From JBKBII01 sp046299415 (GTDB lineage: Bacteria > Pseudomonadota > Gammaproteobacteria > Ectothiorhodospirales > Ectothiorhodospiraceae), in NCBI GenBank assembly GCA_046299415.1, contig JBKBII010000004.1:186001-250000 (forward strand): a stretch of 64,000 bases of DNA, given 5' to 3'. Under the pieces are notes generated by a model. The model was not told the DNA's origin and ran no database searches. It saw only the letters and a list, made by a program, of their open reading frames with translations. The translations under genes and the position numbers were made by a program. Positions 44,664 to 53,751 of the stretch are shown piece after piece. How positions within the stretch are numbered: position 1 is the stretch's first letter; every line of letters starts with the position of its first letter.

Positions 44664-45662
44664 ATGATGAAGGTGGGCGATAGGCCCGTGGCCACCAAGA
44701 GCCTTCTTCTGATGAGCGACGATGACCTGTTTCAAGCCGAGGCGCGCTTTTTGAGGCAAAGTCGGGCGCGACTGGCCGAGATCAAAAGCGACTTCGATGC
44801 CCAGGACGATGAGTCAACGCGGCAGGTGGCCTTGACCGCAATCGAGCATCTCGAACGGCTCTTGACCATGAGTCGGCGGCTGGTTCGCCATGCCGATCGA
44901 TCGGAAGCCCGATTGAGAGAAACCAATCAGCGTCTGCTTGAGCTCTCCGCCAAGCTCGAGTTTCAGAGTCGCCATGACGGGTTGACGGGTTTGTTCAATC
45001 GTGTGGCGTTCTTGGAATGCGCCGAGGCCGCTCTGGAACGCGGTGCTTGTGCGTTGATCCTTTTGGATATCGATTTCTTCAAGAACGTCAATGATCGGTA
45101 CGGTCATCCCGTTGGCGACGCCGTTTTGCGCGCCTTTGCGCAAACGCTGCGCGATTGGGTGCGTGGATGGCAATCTGGTGGCGAAATGTCTCGCAATAAT
45201 GATCCGATGCCGGTCTTCGAGTCCTCAGCCGGTAAACCTCCGCCGGACACGTCCGAAGCGGTCGCTGAGGCGGATCCTCCGTTGAATGGCCTGATTGCGA
45301 CGGACGACGCCGGATTGCCAGCATCGGTCAGTGGCCCGTCGGACATCAGACATCAGGGTCTTGAGGTGGCTCTCGGTCGTCTGGGTGGCGAGGAGTTCGG
45401 CATCATTCTCGGCCCCATTACGCAGCCGCAGGCCTATGCTGCGGTCGATCGTTTGTTGGAGGGGGTTCGCGCCATTCGCATTGCGGAGGAGCCGGGCCTG
45501 CGCATTACGACATCTGCCGGAGCGTTGTGGTCGAATGAGCCCGGCCTCGACTTCGATATGGCGTATGTCTGTGGCGATGATGCGTTGTACCGCGCCAAAA
45601 TGGGCGGGCGTAATCGCGTCGAATGGGTCGATGACTGTGGCGGGCTCGCGCTGAAATCCTGA
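44664..45662 (+). CDS. Cytosolic diguanylate cyclase with an insertion inside the GGDEF domain
   Basis: A 332-residue protein without membrane segments. Residues 25-100 form a probable coiled coil (many Leu, Arg, Glu), followed by a GGDEF domain from 103 (HDGLTGLFNRVAF), LLDIDFFKNVNDRYGHPVGD at 133-152 and the active-site GGEEF at 241-245. Between the helix ending TLRDWVRG (about 168) and VALGRLGGEEF (about 235) lie some 65 extra Pro/Asp/Ala-rich residues where normal GGDEF domains have only a short turn. No RxxD inhibitory site is present at the usual place. Confidence 0.9.
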   Translation: MMKVGDRPVATKSLLLMSDDDLFQAEARFLRQSRARLAEIKSDFDAQDDESTRQVALTAIEHLERLLTMSRRLVRHADRSEARLRETNQRLLELSAKLEFQSRHDGLTGLFNRVAFLECAEAALERGACALILLDIDFFKNVNDRYGHPVGDAVLRAFAQTLRDWVRGWQSGGEMSRNNDPMPVFESSAGKPPPDTSEAVAEADPPLNGLIATDDAGLPASVSGPSDIRHQGLEVALGRLGGEEFGIILGPITQPQAYAAVDRLLEGVRAIRIAEEPGLRITTSAGALWSNEPGLDFDMAYVCGDDALYRAKMGGRNRVEWVDDCGGLALKS

Positions 45663-45880
45663 GTGTCGGCTTGATCGGTTGATACGAGCGCGCATCGGAC
45701 TCGAAAGGCGCTATTGCTCGAATAATGTGGGCTTGTATCGAGATGAATGACGCCTGAGAGTCTAATTTTGGAGCGAATCTAGTGTTAGATGGCCTTGGGC
45801 GTCTATCGCGATGGATGCAATGACCCGGGACTGAAGAGTTTGTTTTCTAGCGTTTTTTAGTCGGCCGTCTGAATGAGTTC

Positions 45881-47314
45881 CTAATAGGCTTTTGGGTCGC
45901 GAAAAATCCTGATGGCGGTCATAAATAAAATTCGTATATCGAGCCAAAGCGACCAGTTCTCGATGTAGTAGCGGTCATATTCGATGCGTTTTTCAAGATC
46001 CTCCTGATGGCGAATCTCGCCTCGCAGCCCATGGATCTGGGCCCAGCCCGTCATCCCGGGCTTTACCATGTAGCGCCGCATGTAACCTGCGACCCGCTCG
46101 CGGAAGGCGGAATCGTGCTCGATGGCGAAAGGTCTTGGGCCGACTAATGACATGCGCCCCTGCAGGACGTTGTACAGCTGAGGTAGTTCATCAAGGCTGT
46201 ACTTGCGCAGGAATCGCCCGACACGGGTGACGCGCGGGTCGTCGTTTTTTGCCTGGGTGATCTGGCCGGGTTCTTCCTGGTGCAGGACCATCGTTCGAAA
46301 CTTATAAACCCGAATGATTCGTTCATCCCAACCGAGGCGTTTTTGCTTGAATAGGATTGGCCCGCGCGAGGTCAGGCCGATCGCCGCCGCGATTGCCAAC
46401 AGAAATGGCATCAAGAAAACGAGTCCGAGTGCTGCGAGCACGCGGTCTTCGATTTCCTTGACCAGATAAACCGCCTGATGCTTGAGAGGTGAAACCGAGA
46501 GGTCGATGACCGGCAAGTCGGCGACTGTTGTGAGTGTCAGGCGTTGGGTGTTGTAGCCGGGGAGTTCTGGGATCAGGCGAATGTCGATCGTGGTTTTTTC
46601 GAGTTCTTGCAAGATTTCCGTTAAATAACCGCGATTGCAGCCTGGTGTCACGATCCACGCTTGATCAATCATTTGTTGTTTTACGGCTTTACGCAGTTGG
46701 TGTTTGTTGCATCTCCGCGGAAAAGTAATACCGGCGAGACTTTTTTGTTCGTCGTGCGTCTTGTTGGGGGATTCAAAATCGACCCAGCAGTGAACGACGA
46801 AGCCGGCTTGCGGGTTATGCTGCAGTTTTTCGAGTGCGGCGGCGACGGCATCACGATTGCCGATCAGTGCGATGTGTCGAATGTTGAGGCCATGCGTACG
46901 CAGTCGGTTGAGTGTTGATCGTATGGTGAGCCGAGATAAAAACAAAAAAAACAGTGTGACGAAAAACCATGTTAAAAAACTACGCAGTGGCCACTCACTG
47001 CCGATCACAAGAAAGTAGAATAGCGTAACGAGAGCTGCTGCCGCCGACCATGCAAAGGTGATTTCTCTGAGCTCACCCTTGATAGATTCACCGCGTCGCG
47101 GACGGTACAGTCTCAGATTTTCGAATAATATTTCGCTTAACATCACCGCGGTCAGGATTACGATGACCAGCGTGCGCGTGTCGACATCAGATGCGACGTT
47201 CGAGCGGAAAATGAAGTAAGCGGGTAGGCCGACGATTGCCCAGTCGACGACGTGCATGAGCCACGACATCAAGGCCGAACGCTTCTTCAGGATGTGTCGT
47301 GGTGCAAATTTCAT
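45881..47314 (-). CDS. Undecaprenyl-phosphate sugar-phosphate transferase (WcaJ/CpsE type)
   Basis: A polyisoprenyl-phosphate hexose-1-phosphate transferase that would load the first sugar of an exopolysaccharide onto undecaprenyl phosphate. The 477-residue protein has four N-terminal membrane helices, a central CoA-binding-like domain (RHIALIGNRDAVAAAL near residue 147), a fifth hydrophobic segment (LAALGLVFLMPFLLAIAAAIG) and the catalytic domain with ILFKQKRLGWD, VYKFRTM, SLDELPQLYNVLQGRMSLVGPRP and KPGMTGWAQIHGLRGE. The DNA shows AT-rich runs unusual for the window. No other exopolysaccharide genes adjoin it; it faces away from gspE. Confidence 0.94.
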   Translation of the reverse strand: MKFAPRHILKKRSALMSWLMHVVDWAIVGLPAYFIFRSNVASDVDTRTLVIVILTAVMLSEILFENLRLYRPRRGESIKGELREITFAWSAAAALVTLFYFLVIGSEWPLRSFLTWFFVTLFFLFLSRLTIRSTLNRLRTHGLNIRHIALIGNRDAVAAALEKLQHNPQAGFVVHCWVDFESPNKTHDEQKSLAGITFPRRCNKHQLRKAVKQQMIDQAWIVTPGCNRGYLTEILQELEKTTIDIRLIPELPGYNTQRLTLTTVADLPVIDLSVSPLKHQAVYLVKEIEDRVLAALGLVFLMPFLLAIAAAIGLTSRGPILFKQKRLGWDERIIRVYKFRTMVLHQEEPGQITQAKNDDPRVTRVGRFLRKYSLDELPQLYNVLQGRMSLVGPRPFAIEHDSAFRERVAGYMRRYMVKPGMTGWAQIHGLRGEIRHQEDLEKRIEYDRYYIENWSLWLDIRILFMTAIRIFRDPKAY

Positions 47315-47442
47315 ACTGGGTCGTGATACCGAATCGAGTCGTCAGACTTTGGGGGTGGCGTATCCGTTGGGTTGCGCCTTGACCGAACCGGATCGAGGCG
47401 ATCATCGGAGACGAATTCGATCAAGTCTAGCGAGGTTGGACG

Positions 47443-49089
47443 ATGAATGATGGGCGCGCGCGTTTGGGTGAGCGTTTGGTGGCCAAGGGTCGGTTGTCGC
47501 CGCGAGACCTCGAGCGTGCTTTGGCCGCTCAAGGGGAGATCGGGGAGCGCCTCGGGTCGGTACTGATCAAGTTGGGCTTGTGTTCCGAGAGCGACGTTCT
47601 GCAGGCGTTATCAGAGCAAACTGGGATTCCAATCGCGATCAGTAGTGATTGGGAAGAGTGTCTGCCTTTGATCGTCGAGGGATTGCGTGAGGCGTTCATC
47701 GATGCGCATCGCGTGGTGCCGTTTGCGGTGAGTGACGGCGTCCTTTTTTACGCAGCAGCAGACCCCCTGGATTCATTCATTTCGACCTCGCTGGAGCTTG
47801 CGACGCACTTGCGCGTGAGGCCACATTTCGCGTCGGCTGCCGATATCGAGCTGGGGCTTCGCAAGTATCACGACGGCGCGACATCCGACGAGGATTCTGA
47901 TGATGAAGCCGATGGCGTAGAGGACGAAATCGAATTCGTCGAAAATCTACGGGATTTGGCGTCGGACGCGCCTGTCATCCGTTGGGTCAATGAGGTCGTG
48001 GCTGGGGCAGTCGATTTGGGTGCGTCGGATATTCACGTCGAGCCGTTTGATGGCGAGTGTCAGGTGCGTTATCGGGTCGACGGCGTTCTGACGCTGAGCG
48101 AGGGCCCGTCGCTGAATCTCGTGCGAGCCGTGATATCGCGAATCAAGCTGTTGGCCGGGCTCGATATTTCGGAACAGCGGTTACCTCAGGACGGCCGTAT
48201 CCGCATGCGGTCGAAGGGGCGGGATCTGGATCTGCGCGTCTCGACCGTTCCAACGATGCATGGTGAGAGCGTCGTGATGCGTGTTCTCGATCGCAATGCC
48301 GCGCGCATGGGGCTCGATCGAATGGGCTTTTCCGATACGAATCTGGTTCGTTTTCGGCGCGCGATCCATCGGCCTTTTGGTCTGGTGCTTCTGACCGGGC
48401 CCACGGGATCGGGTAAAACCACTACGCAGTACGCGAGCCTGACCGAGGTGTCCGATCCGGGCAAGAAGATTCTGACGGTTGAAGATCCGGTCGAGTATCA
48501 GTTGGCGGGCATCAATCAGATCGCTGTGCATCCTCAGATTGGTTTGGATTTTCCCCAGGCGTTGCGGTCGATCCTGCGCCAGGATCCCGACATTGTGATG
48601 ATTGGTGAGATGCGCGATACCGAGACAGCGAAGATCGCCGTTCAGGCGGCGTTGACCGGCCATTTGGTGTTGTCGACGTTGCACACGAATACGTCGATCG
48701 GGGCGATCGCGCGATTGGCGGATATGGGCGTTGAGCGATTCCTGATCGCTTCTTCGCTGATTTGTGTGGTCGCGCAGCGGCTGGTGCGGCGGTTGTGTGA
48801 TCACTGCAAACGGCCGTTGAACGAGGCCAGTAAGGAGTGTGTGCCGGTCGGGTGCGAGGCCTGCGGCGGCAGCGGATACTCCGGGCGCTTTGCGATTCAT
48901 GAGGTGCTCGAGATCGATGACGATCTGCGTCAGTTGATCACCGGTGGGGCGCCTTCAGAGGCGTTGGAGAAACACGCTCGCGCCGCTGGCATGAAGATGT
49001 TGTACGACGATGGATTGCGCGCGGTCGCTGCGGGAATGACATCGCGAGCCGAGGTGCTGCGAGTGGCCAATGAGTCCAACGATGTCTGA
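47443..49089 (+). CDS. gspE: Type II secretion ATPase GspE
   Basis: GspE is the hexameric cytoplasmic ATPase that drives pseudopilus assembly. The 548-residue protein has the N1E-type domain that binds GspL (residues 1-140), an acidic linker around 145-165, Walker A GPTGSGKTT at 319-327, Walker B-region RQDPDIVMIGEMRD, and a zinc-binding C-terminal subdomain with two CxxC pairs (CDHC and CEAC). It starts the 11-gene T2SS cluster. Confidence 0.97.
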   Translation: MNDGRARLGERLVAKGRLSPRDLERALAAQGEIGERLGSVLIKLGLCSESDVLQALSEQTGIPIAISSDWEECLPLIVEGLREAFIDAHRVVPFAVSDGVLFYAAADPLDSFISTSLELATHLRVRPHFASAADIELGLRKYHDGATSDEDSDDEADGVEDEIEFVENLRDLASDAPVIRWVNEVVAGAVDLGASDIHVEPFDGECQVRYRVDGVLTLSEGPSLNLVRAVISRIKLLAGLDISEQRLPQDGRIRMRSKGRDLDLRVSTVPTMHGESVVMRVLDRNAARMGLDRMGFSDTNLVRFRRAIHRPFGLVLLTGPTGSGKTTTQYASLTEVSDPGKKILTVEDPVEYQLAGINQIAVHPQIGLDFPQALRSILRQDPDIVMIGEMRDTETAKIAVQAALTGHLVLSTLHTNTSIGAIARLADMGVERFLIASSLICVVAQRLVRRLCDHCKRPLNEASKECVPVGCEACGGSGYSGRFAIHEVLEIDDDLRQLITGGAPSEALEKHARAAGMKMLYDDGLRAVAAGMTSRAEVLRVANESNDV

Positions 49090-50308
49090 TTACCGCTGTC
49101 GTGTGGTCAATGCCTCGGGTCGGGAAGAGGTGCGGGTCGAGAGTGCCGAGTCTCCGGCGGAGCTGGTCGAGAGATTGGCCCAGCGTGGGGAGATCCTTCT
49201 CGATCTGCGCGAGTCGAAGCGAGATGGGTCGCGGGTGCGGGGCCCGGGGCTGCGTACGGGGCGGCGAAAAAATCCGTGGAAGCGTGACGAAAAACGCGTG
49301 TTTCTTGATGGCGTTGCCACGATGCTCGAGGCCGGTGTGCCGGCAGAGCGGGCGTTTCACATGGTGGTGGGCACGGTGCCCGATGGGTCGATCAAGACGA
49401 TTGCCGATGAACTGCGGCGAGAGGTCAAGCGCGGTCGCGCGATCAGTACGGCGATCGAAGCGCGGCCCGAGTGGTTTGACGGCTTTGACGTGGCGGTGGT
49501 GCGAGCGGGCGAAGCGACGGGGTCGATTGACAGTGCGTTCCGACGTTTGACGCAGGAGGCCGAGGAGCGGGCGGCGCTGGAGGCGGAGGTGCGGGCAGCT
49601 CTGGCTTATCCGATCATCTTGGTCGTCGTGTCGATTTTGGCGCTGGGAATCTTGCTCGGCTTTGTTGTGCCACAGTTTCGTGACCTGTTCGATGATGCCG
49701 GTGATGCGCTGCCGTTGTTGACGCAGATCGTGATTTCAGTCGGCGATTTCACCGCGCAGTGGGCGATCTGGTTGGTACTGGGGTTAAGCCTTGCGCTGGC
49801 GGCGTTGTGGCCGTGGTGGTTCAGTGCCGACGGCGTGCGTCGTCGCCATGGGTGGTGGCTGCGAACACCGTGGATTGGTGATTGGGTGCGTGGTTCCGAT
49901 GCTGCCCGCTTCCTCAAGACGCTGGGTGTGCTGCTCGATTCTGGCGTCAACCTGGCGCCGGCGGTGAAGATTGCAGTCGGCGCGCCGCGTAATGTGGTGT
50001 TTCGCGAGGGACTGGGCGGCGTGTCGCCGCGTATCAAGCGCGGCGAGCGATTCGCGCAGGCGCTCGACGACTTCGGAGCGATTCCGAAGGTAGCGGTGCA
50101 AATGGTGAGGATCGGTGAAGAGACCGGGCGCTTGCCGCCGATGGTGTTGAAAGCGAGCCGCTATCTGGAACAGCGTTCGCGAGCGGCGCTCAAGCGAGCG
50201 GTTTCATTGATCGAGCCGGTTTCGATTCTCGTTCTGGGTGCGTTCATCTCGATGATCATCATGGGGATTTTGTTGGGCATTCTTTCAGTCAACGAGATGG
50301 TCGGCTAG
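49082..50308 (+). CDS. gspF: Type II secretion inner-membrane platform protein GspF
   Basis: GspF is the polytopic platform protein of the T2SS. The 408-residue protein has two GspF repeats (first around residues 70-190 with FLDGVATMLEAGVPAERAF; second around 280-400 with FLKTLGVLLDSGVNLAPAV) and three membrane segments (about 180-205, 225-250, 380-403). The ATG at 49082 overlaps the gspE 3' end. Confidence 0.96.
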   Translation: MSDYRCRVVNASGREEVRVESAESPAELVERLAQRGEILLDLRESKRDGSRVRGPGLRTGRRKNPWKRDEKRVFLDGVATMLEAGVPAERAFHMVVGTVPDGSIKTIADELRREVKRGRAISTAIEARPEWFDGFDVAVVRAGEATGSIDSAFRRLTQEAEERAALEAEVRAALAYPIILVVVSILALGILLGFVVPQFRDLFDDAGDALPLLTQIVISVGDFTAQWAIWLVLGLSLALAALWPWWFSADGVRRRHGWWLRTPWIGDWVRGSDAARFLKTLGVLLDSGVNLAPAVKIAVGAPRNVVFREGLGGVSPRIKRGERFAQALDDFGAIPKVAVQMVRIGEETGRLPPMVLKASRYLEQRSRAALKRAVSLIEPVSILVLGAFISMIIMGILLGILSVNEMVG

Positions 50309-50389
50309 CGTGCAGGACGGTACTGGTGCCGGCTGGTCGCCCGGCGAGATCGGACGGGTCACTCGGAGTTGTTATTTAAGGGGTTGTCT

Positions 50390-50803
50390 GTGGTGCGAAG
50401 AAATCGCGGTTTTACTTTGATCGAGCTGTTGGTCGTGCTTGTCATTCTGGGTCTGTTGGCTGGATTGGTCGGGCCGCGTGTGCTTGATCGCGTCGGTGGT
50501 GCAAAAACCGATACCGCAGCCGTTCAGATCGAGGATCTCGAGCGAGCCCTTGAGCTGTTCGTGCTCGATGTCGGACGCTACCCGACGACTGAGGAAGGTC
50601 TCGAGGCGTTGGTGCGGGCGCCAGCTGGTGTCAATCGCTGGAATGGTCCGTACCTGCGTCGTGCTCAGGTTCCTCAGGATCCCTGGGGTCGTCCGTTTCA
50701 GTATCGCTTTCCGGGACAGCACGGGGTCGTCGATATCTGGTCGCTCGGCGCCGACGGACAGCCGGGTGGTAGTGGTGAGAACGCAGAAATCGGCAACTGG
50801 TAG
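50390..50803 (+). CDS. gspG: Major pseudopilin GspG
   Basis: The main subunit of the T2SS pseudopilus. A short basic leader ends in Gly before FTLIELLVVLVILGLLAGL, with Glu at +5 after the prepilin-peptidase site. The C-terminal half has RYPTTEEGLEAL and the calcium-loop region around DIWSLGADGQPGG. The start is a GTG (50390 or 50393) after AAGGGG; a TTG at 50369 is also in frame. Prepilin peptidase GspO is not in this window. Confidence 0.96.
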   Translation: MVRRNRGFTLIELLVVLVILGLLAGLVGPRVLDRVGGAKTDTAAVQIEDLERALELFVLDVGRYPTTEEGLEALVRAPAGVNRWNGPYLRRAQVPQDPWGRPFQYRFPGQHGVVDIWSLGADGQPGGSGENAEIGNW

Positions 50804-50870
50804 GGCGGCTTGGCTTGCGTGATGGTTTCTCGATTCGCTTTCGCCCTGCGAGCCAACTGATACCGCCAAC

Positions 50871-51380
50871 ATGAACCGAACCGTCTCGTCAGCCTGTCGT
50901 CGATATCGACCGTCCAAGGGGCTCTCGGGGCCTCGTCCGGTCGGCGGGTTCACGTTGATCGAGATCGTCGTCGCAATGGTCTTGTTGGCGCTGATATCGA
51001 GCGCGTTGGTGGGCGTCGTGCGGCCGATGATCGAGGCTGCCGAGGCTCGTAGCTTCATGCGCGATCTTGCGACAGGCGTGGTGGCTGCGCGAAACATCGC
51101 CCACGATCGACGCGAAATCGTTGATGTGGTGGTGAATACAGCGTCAGGTCGAGTACGTTTCACATCGTCTGATCGCGTGCTGACCGCGCCGCAGCGCATG
51201 TCGCTCGGGGGGGTGTTTGCGGATGATTTTTCCAGCGACGAGGAGGGCGTCATCCGGTTTTATCCCGATGGGTCTTCGTCAGGTGGACGAATCGATGTCG
51301 ATCGCGATGGTGCTTCGTGGTCGGGTATTCGCGTCGACTGGTTGTTCGGACGTATCGAGGTGCGTGGGAATGACCGATAG
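50871..51380 (+). CDS. gspH: Minor pseudopilin GspH
   Basis: A 169-residue minor pseudopilin with leader ending PVGG before FTLIEIVVAMVLLALISSAL (Glu at +5), then a domain with AARNIAHDRRE and VRFYPDGSSSGGRI-type strands (seen as IRFYPDGSSSGGRIDV), the GspH C-terminal hallmark. It overlaps gspI by 11 bases. Confidence 0.92.
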   Translation: MNRTVSSACRRYRPSKGLSGPRPVGGFTLIEIVVAMVLLALISSALVGVVRPMIEAAEARSFMRDLATGVVAARNIAHDRREIVDVVVNTASGRVRFTSSDRVLTAPQRMSLGGVFADDFSSDEEGVIRFYPDGSSSGGRIDVDRDGASWSGIRVDWLFGRIEVRGNDR

Positions 51381-51816
51381 CGGCGCAGAAGGTGGCGGCG
51401 GCTCTCGCGTTCTTAGCACTTGTCGCCGAGCTGGAGCTGGGTTTGCGTTGCTCGAGGTTTTGGTCGCGATTGTGATCCTGAGTTTCTCGCTGGCAGCGAT
51501 CTATCAGACGATGGCCGAATCGACGCGATCAATGCGTCATTTGCAGGAGCGCGATCAGGCCTGGCAGGTCGCGGTGGTCGTTGCGCGGCAATTCATCTAC
51601 GGCCGGGCCGATGAAGTGTCGCTTTCGGGTCAGACCAACGGTTTCCGTTGGCAGATCATCCCGGTTGATGTTCAGCGTGAACAGGTGCCTGCAGTCGATC
51701 AGCGCGTGGCTCAGGCCGGTGAGAGTCGCGCTTTTCGTGTCGAGGTCAGTTGGTCGGGTGCGCGGGGTAACCACTTGATCGGGAGCGAGTTTGTGCGCTA
51801 CGAGCCCAGCGAATGA
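51370..51816 (+). CDS. gspI: Minor pseudopilin GspI
   Basis: A 148-residue minor pseudopilin. The leader ends AGAG before FALLEVLVAIVILSFSLAAI with Glu at +5, and the C-terminal part contains FRWQIIPVD and FRVEVSW. The ATG at 51370 lies inside gspH, consistent with coupled translation. GspI nucleates the tip complex with GspJ and GspK. Confidence 0.92.
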   Translation: MTDSGAEGGGGSRVLSTCRRAGAGFALLEVLVAIVILSFSLAAIYQTMAESTRSMRHLQERDQAWQVAVVVARQFIYGRADEVSLSGQTNGFRWQIIPVDVQREQVPAVDQRVAQAGESRAFRVEVSWSGARGNHLIGSEFVRYEPSE

Positions 51817-51849
51817 AGCAATTAGATGACGAGTTGATGGCGCGGTCAG

Positions 51850-52647
51850 ATGAACCCATTGATCGTTGAATCGGCCGCCAAGGTTGTGGGCTTTAGCGGG
51901 CCGCGTCGCGCTGAGTTTGCGCGCAATCACGGGCGCAGTCGCTTGCCTGCGGGTGGGTCCCGGTGCGTTGTCGTGCCGGTTGATTTCCGACGGTGCCGCT
52001 GTGCTCGCGGTCTGACATTGGTCGAGATGTTGGTGAGCCTCGTGATCGTGGCGTTGATCGCGGCGGCGTTGACGGCTGCGATGTGGTCGGTGAGTCGCAA
52101 TGGCGATGCGGTGATCGAACGCCGCGTTCTGTTGAGTGAGCAGCGCAACGCCTTCGCGTTCTTGCAGCGTCAGCTGGCGGCTGCCGAGCACCGGCCCGTC
52201 GAGATGACCGAACTTGGTTTGGAGGATTCGCTGGCTGGCGGATTGCGCGGTTCGGACCAGCGCCTGTCATGGGTCGCTCGCCTGCAAACCTGGCATGGTG
52301 TAGCGGGATTGGTCGCGTTCACGCTGCAGCCGTCGGGGGGCGCTGTCGAGGGACGCACGACGCTGGTGCTCGAAATGACTCTGCTCGAAGAAGACGGTGA
52401 ACGGGTCATGTCGCCTTTGACACCCGGTGTTCTGGGTGGCGAGGGCGATCGTTGGCAGCAGGCGTCCAATTGGGTGGTGGCTGAGGCCTTGAGTGACTTT
52501 CGCATCGAGTACCGCGAGGCTCTATCTCGGGAGTGGTCGGGTGAGTGGTCACGTCGCGACGTGCTGCCGGACATGGTTCGGCTTTCCGGTGCGAACGGCC
52601 TCGGTGCGTTCGAGTTTCTGATTCCTTTGCGCGTGTCTGGGTTTTGA
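51850..52647 (+). CDS. gspJ: Minor pseudopilin GspJ
   Basis: A 265-residue minor pseudopilin of the tip complex. The prepilin site is ARG before LTLVEMLVSLVIVALIAAAL (Glu at +5), followed by RQLAAAEHRPVEM and a C-terminal beta domain. The leader from the ATG at 51850 is about 54 residues, long for this family, so an internal GTG near 51970 may be the true start. Confidence 0.9.
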   Translation: MNPLIVESAAKVVGFSGPRRAEFARNHGRSRLPAGGSRCVVVPVDFRRCRCARGLTLVEMLVSLVIVALIAAALTAAMWSVSRNGDAVIERRVLLSEQRNAFAFLQRQLAAAEHRPVEMTELGLEDSLAGGLRGSDQRLSWVARLQTWHGVAGLVAFTLQPSGGAVEGRTTLVLEMTLLEEDGERVMSPLTPGVLGGEGDRWQQASNWVVAEALSDFRIEYREALSREWSGEWSRRDVLPDMVRLSGANGLGAFEFLIPLRVSGF

Positions 52648-52661
52648 AAGGTGCTCGCGCG

Positions 52662-53675
52662 ATGCCTCGTATGCGATCACGTTGTGAGCCCGATCGCAGC
52701 GACGTGCCGGACGGCGTCGACGGGTCTGGTCGTGTCGGTCGACCGCGGGGCTGTAATCGGCGTTTTCGGTATTTGGAGTCCGTCACTCGAGTCGTGATGA
52801 ACAAGCGAGCCCCGTTGAGATCAGGACTGCCGCGTTCGGTGGGTGTATTTCAGACACTGCGCCGCCAAGTTGGGATAGCTTTGGTCGCGGTGCTCGGCGT
52901 CATGCTCGCGATGGCGCTGTTGACCGGCGCGATCACGCGTACCGTGATGATCGAGCTGCGTAGCACTCAAGCGGCGGAGCAGCGGGTTCGAGACGACTTG
53001 CTGATGGAGAGCGTTGCGCGCGCCTTGGCTGCCGAGGCACGTGTCGACGGCGAACTGCTCAATCGGTATCGAGTTCAATACTGGTTCTTGGAAGGCCGCG
53101 ACTTCGAAGTTCAGACCGTGCCAACTCGCGGTTTGATTTCGCTGGGGTTGGCGCCTGATGACTTGGTCGCGGCAGCCATGGTGCATCGTGGCGGGGTTGC
53201 GCCCGATCTCGCTGATGTCTTGGCGCCAGAATTTGGCGCGCGCGCGCGCGAGGAGTCGTTGACTCAAGAGGATCTGATGGCTCTTCTGAGCGACTCGCCA
53301 CTGACCGGTGAGCAAGTCTTACAGCTGGCTGGGGTGTTGTCGCTTTGGCCGGGCGGTGCCGAGACAGTTAGTCTGCGGGCGGCTCCGCTCGAGGTGCTCG
53401 AGATCCTGTTTGCTGGCAACCGGGCCGCGGCCGAAGCATTGATCGAAGCGCGAGATCGCGGGGATGATGAGCTCGACCGGTCGGGTATACCGGAGGCGTG
53501 GCTGGCTGAGACCAGCTCGTCGATTCTGTTGGTCATGATAAGATCAAAGAGTGATACGTGGGGCGTGACTGCTGTGTCCGGCTGGTTGTCACCTGCCGGC
53601 CTGCTTCCGGGTGGGCGCGATTGGGTGGTGAGCCCCCTCGAGACTCTGGCTCCGCATCCGGGTGCCGACGGTTGA
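52662..53675 (+). CDS. gspK: Minor pseudopilin GspK
   Basis: GspK caps the pseudopilus tip. The hydrophobic segment IALVAVLGVMLAMALLTGAI follows Gly and has Ala instead of Glu at +5, the normal GspK exception. The large alpha domain includes two helix-hairpin-helix-like parts (LTGEQVLQLAGVLSLWPGG, PLEVLEILFAGNRAAAEALI). The start is uncertain: ATG at 52662 gives 337 residues; ATG at 52797 gives a more usual short leader. Confidence 0.87.
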   Translation: MPRMRSRCEPDRSDVPDGVDGSGRVGRPRGCNRRFRYLESVTRVVMNKRAPLRSGLPRSVGVFQTLRRQVGIALVAVLGVMLAMALLTGAITRTVMIELRSTQAAEQRVRDDLLMESVARALAAEARVDGELLNRYRVQYWFLEGRDFEVQTVPTRGLISLGLAPDDLVAAAMVHRGGVAPDLADVLAPEFGARAREESLTQEDLMALLSDSPLTGEQVLQLAGVLSLWPGGAETVSLRAAPLEVLEILFAGNRAAAEALIEARDRGDDELDRSGIPEAWLAETSSSILLVMIRSKSDTWGVTAVSGWLSPAGLLPGGRDWVVSPLETLAPHPGADG

Positions 53676-53751
53676 GCGGATATCTCTGGAGCGATCGCCT
53701 CCCCGCGTGATTTTCCGCAGGTCTGTTGTTTGATTGAGAAAGGTTGTCTGA

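Noticed and set aside
53236..53252. Alternating GCGCGCGCGC tract in gspK
   Set aside because: A short run coding for Ala-Arg residues; no sign of a functional repeat.
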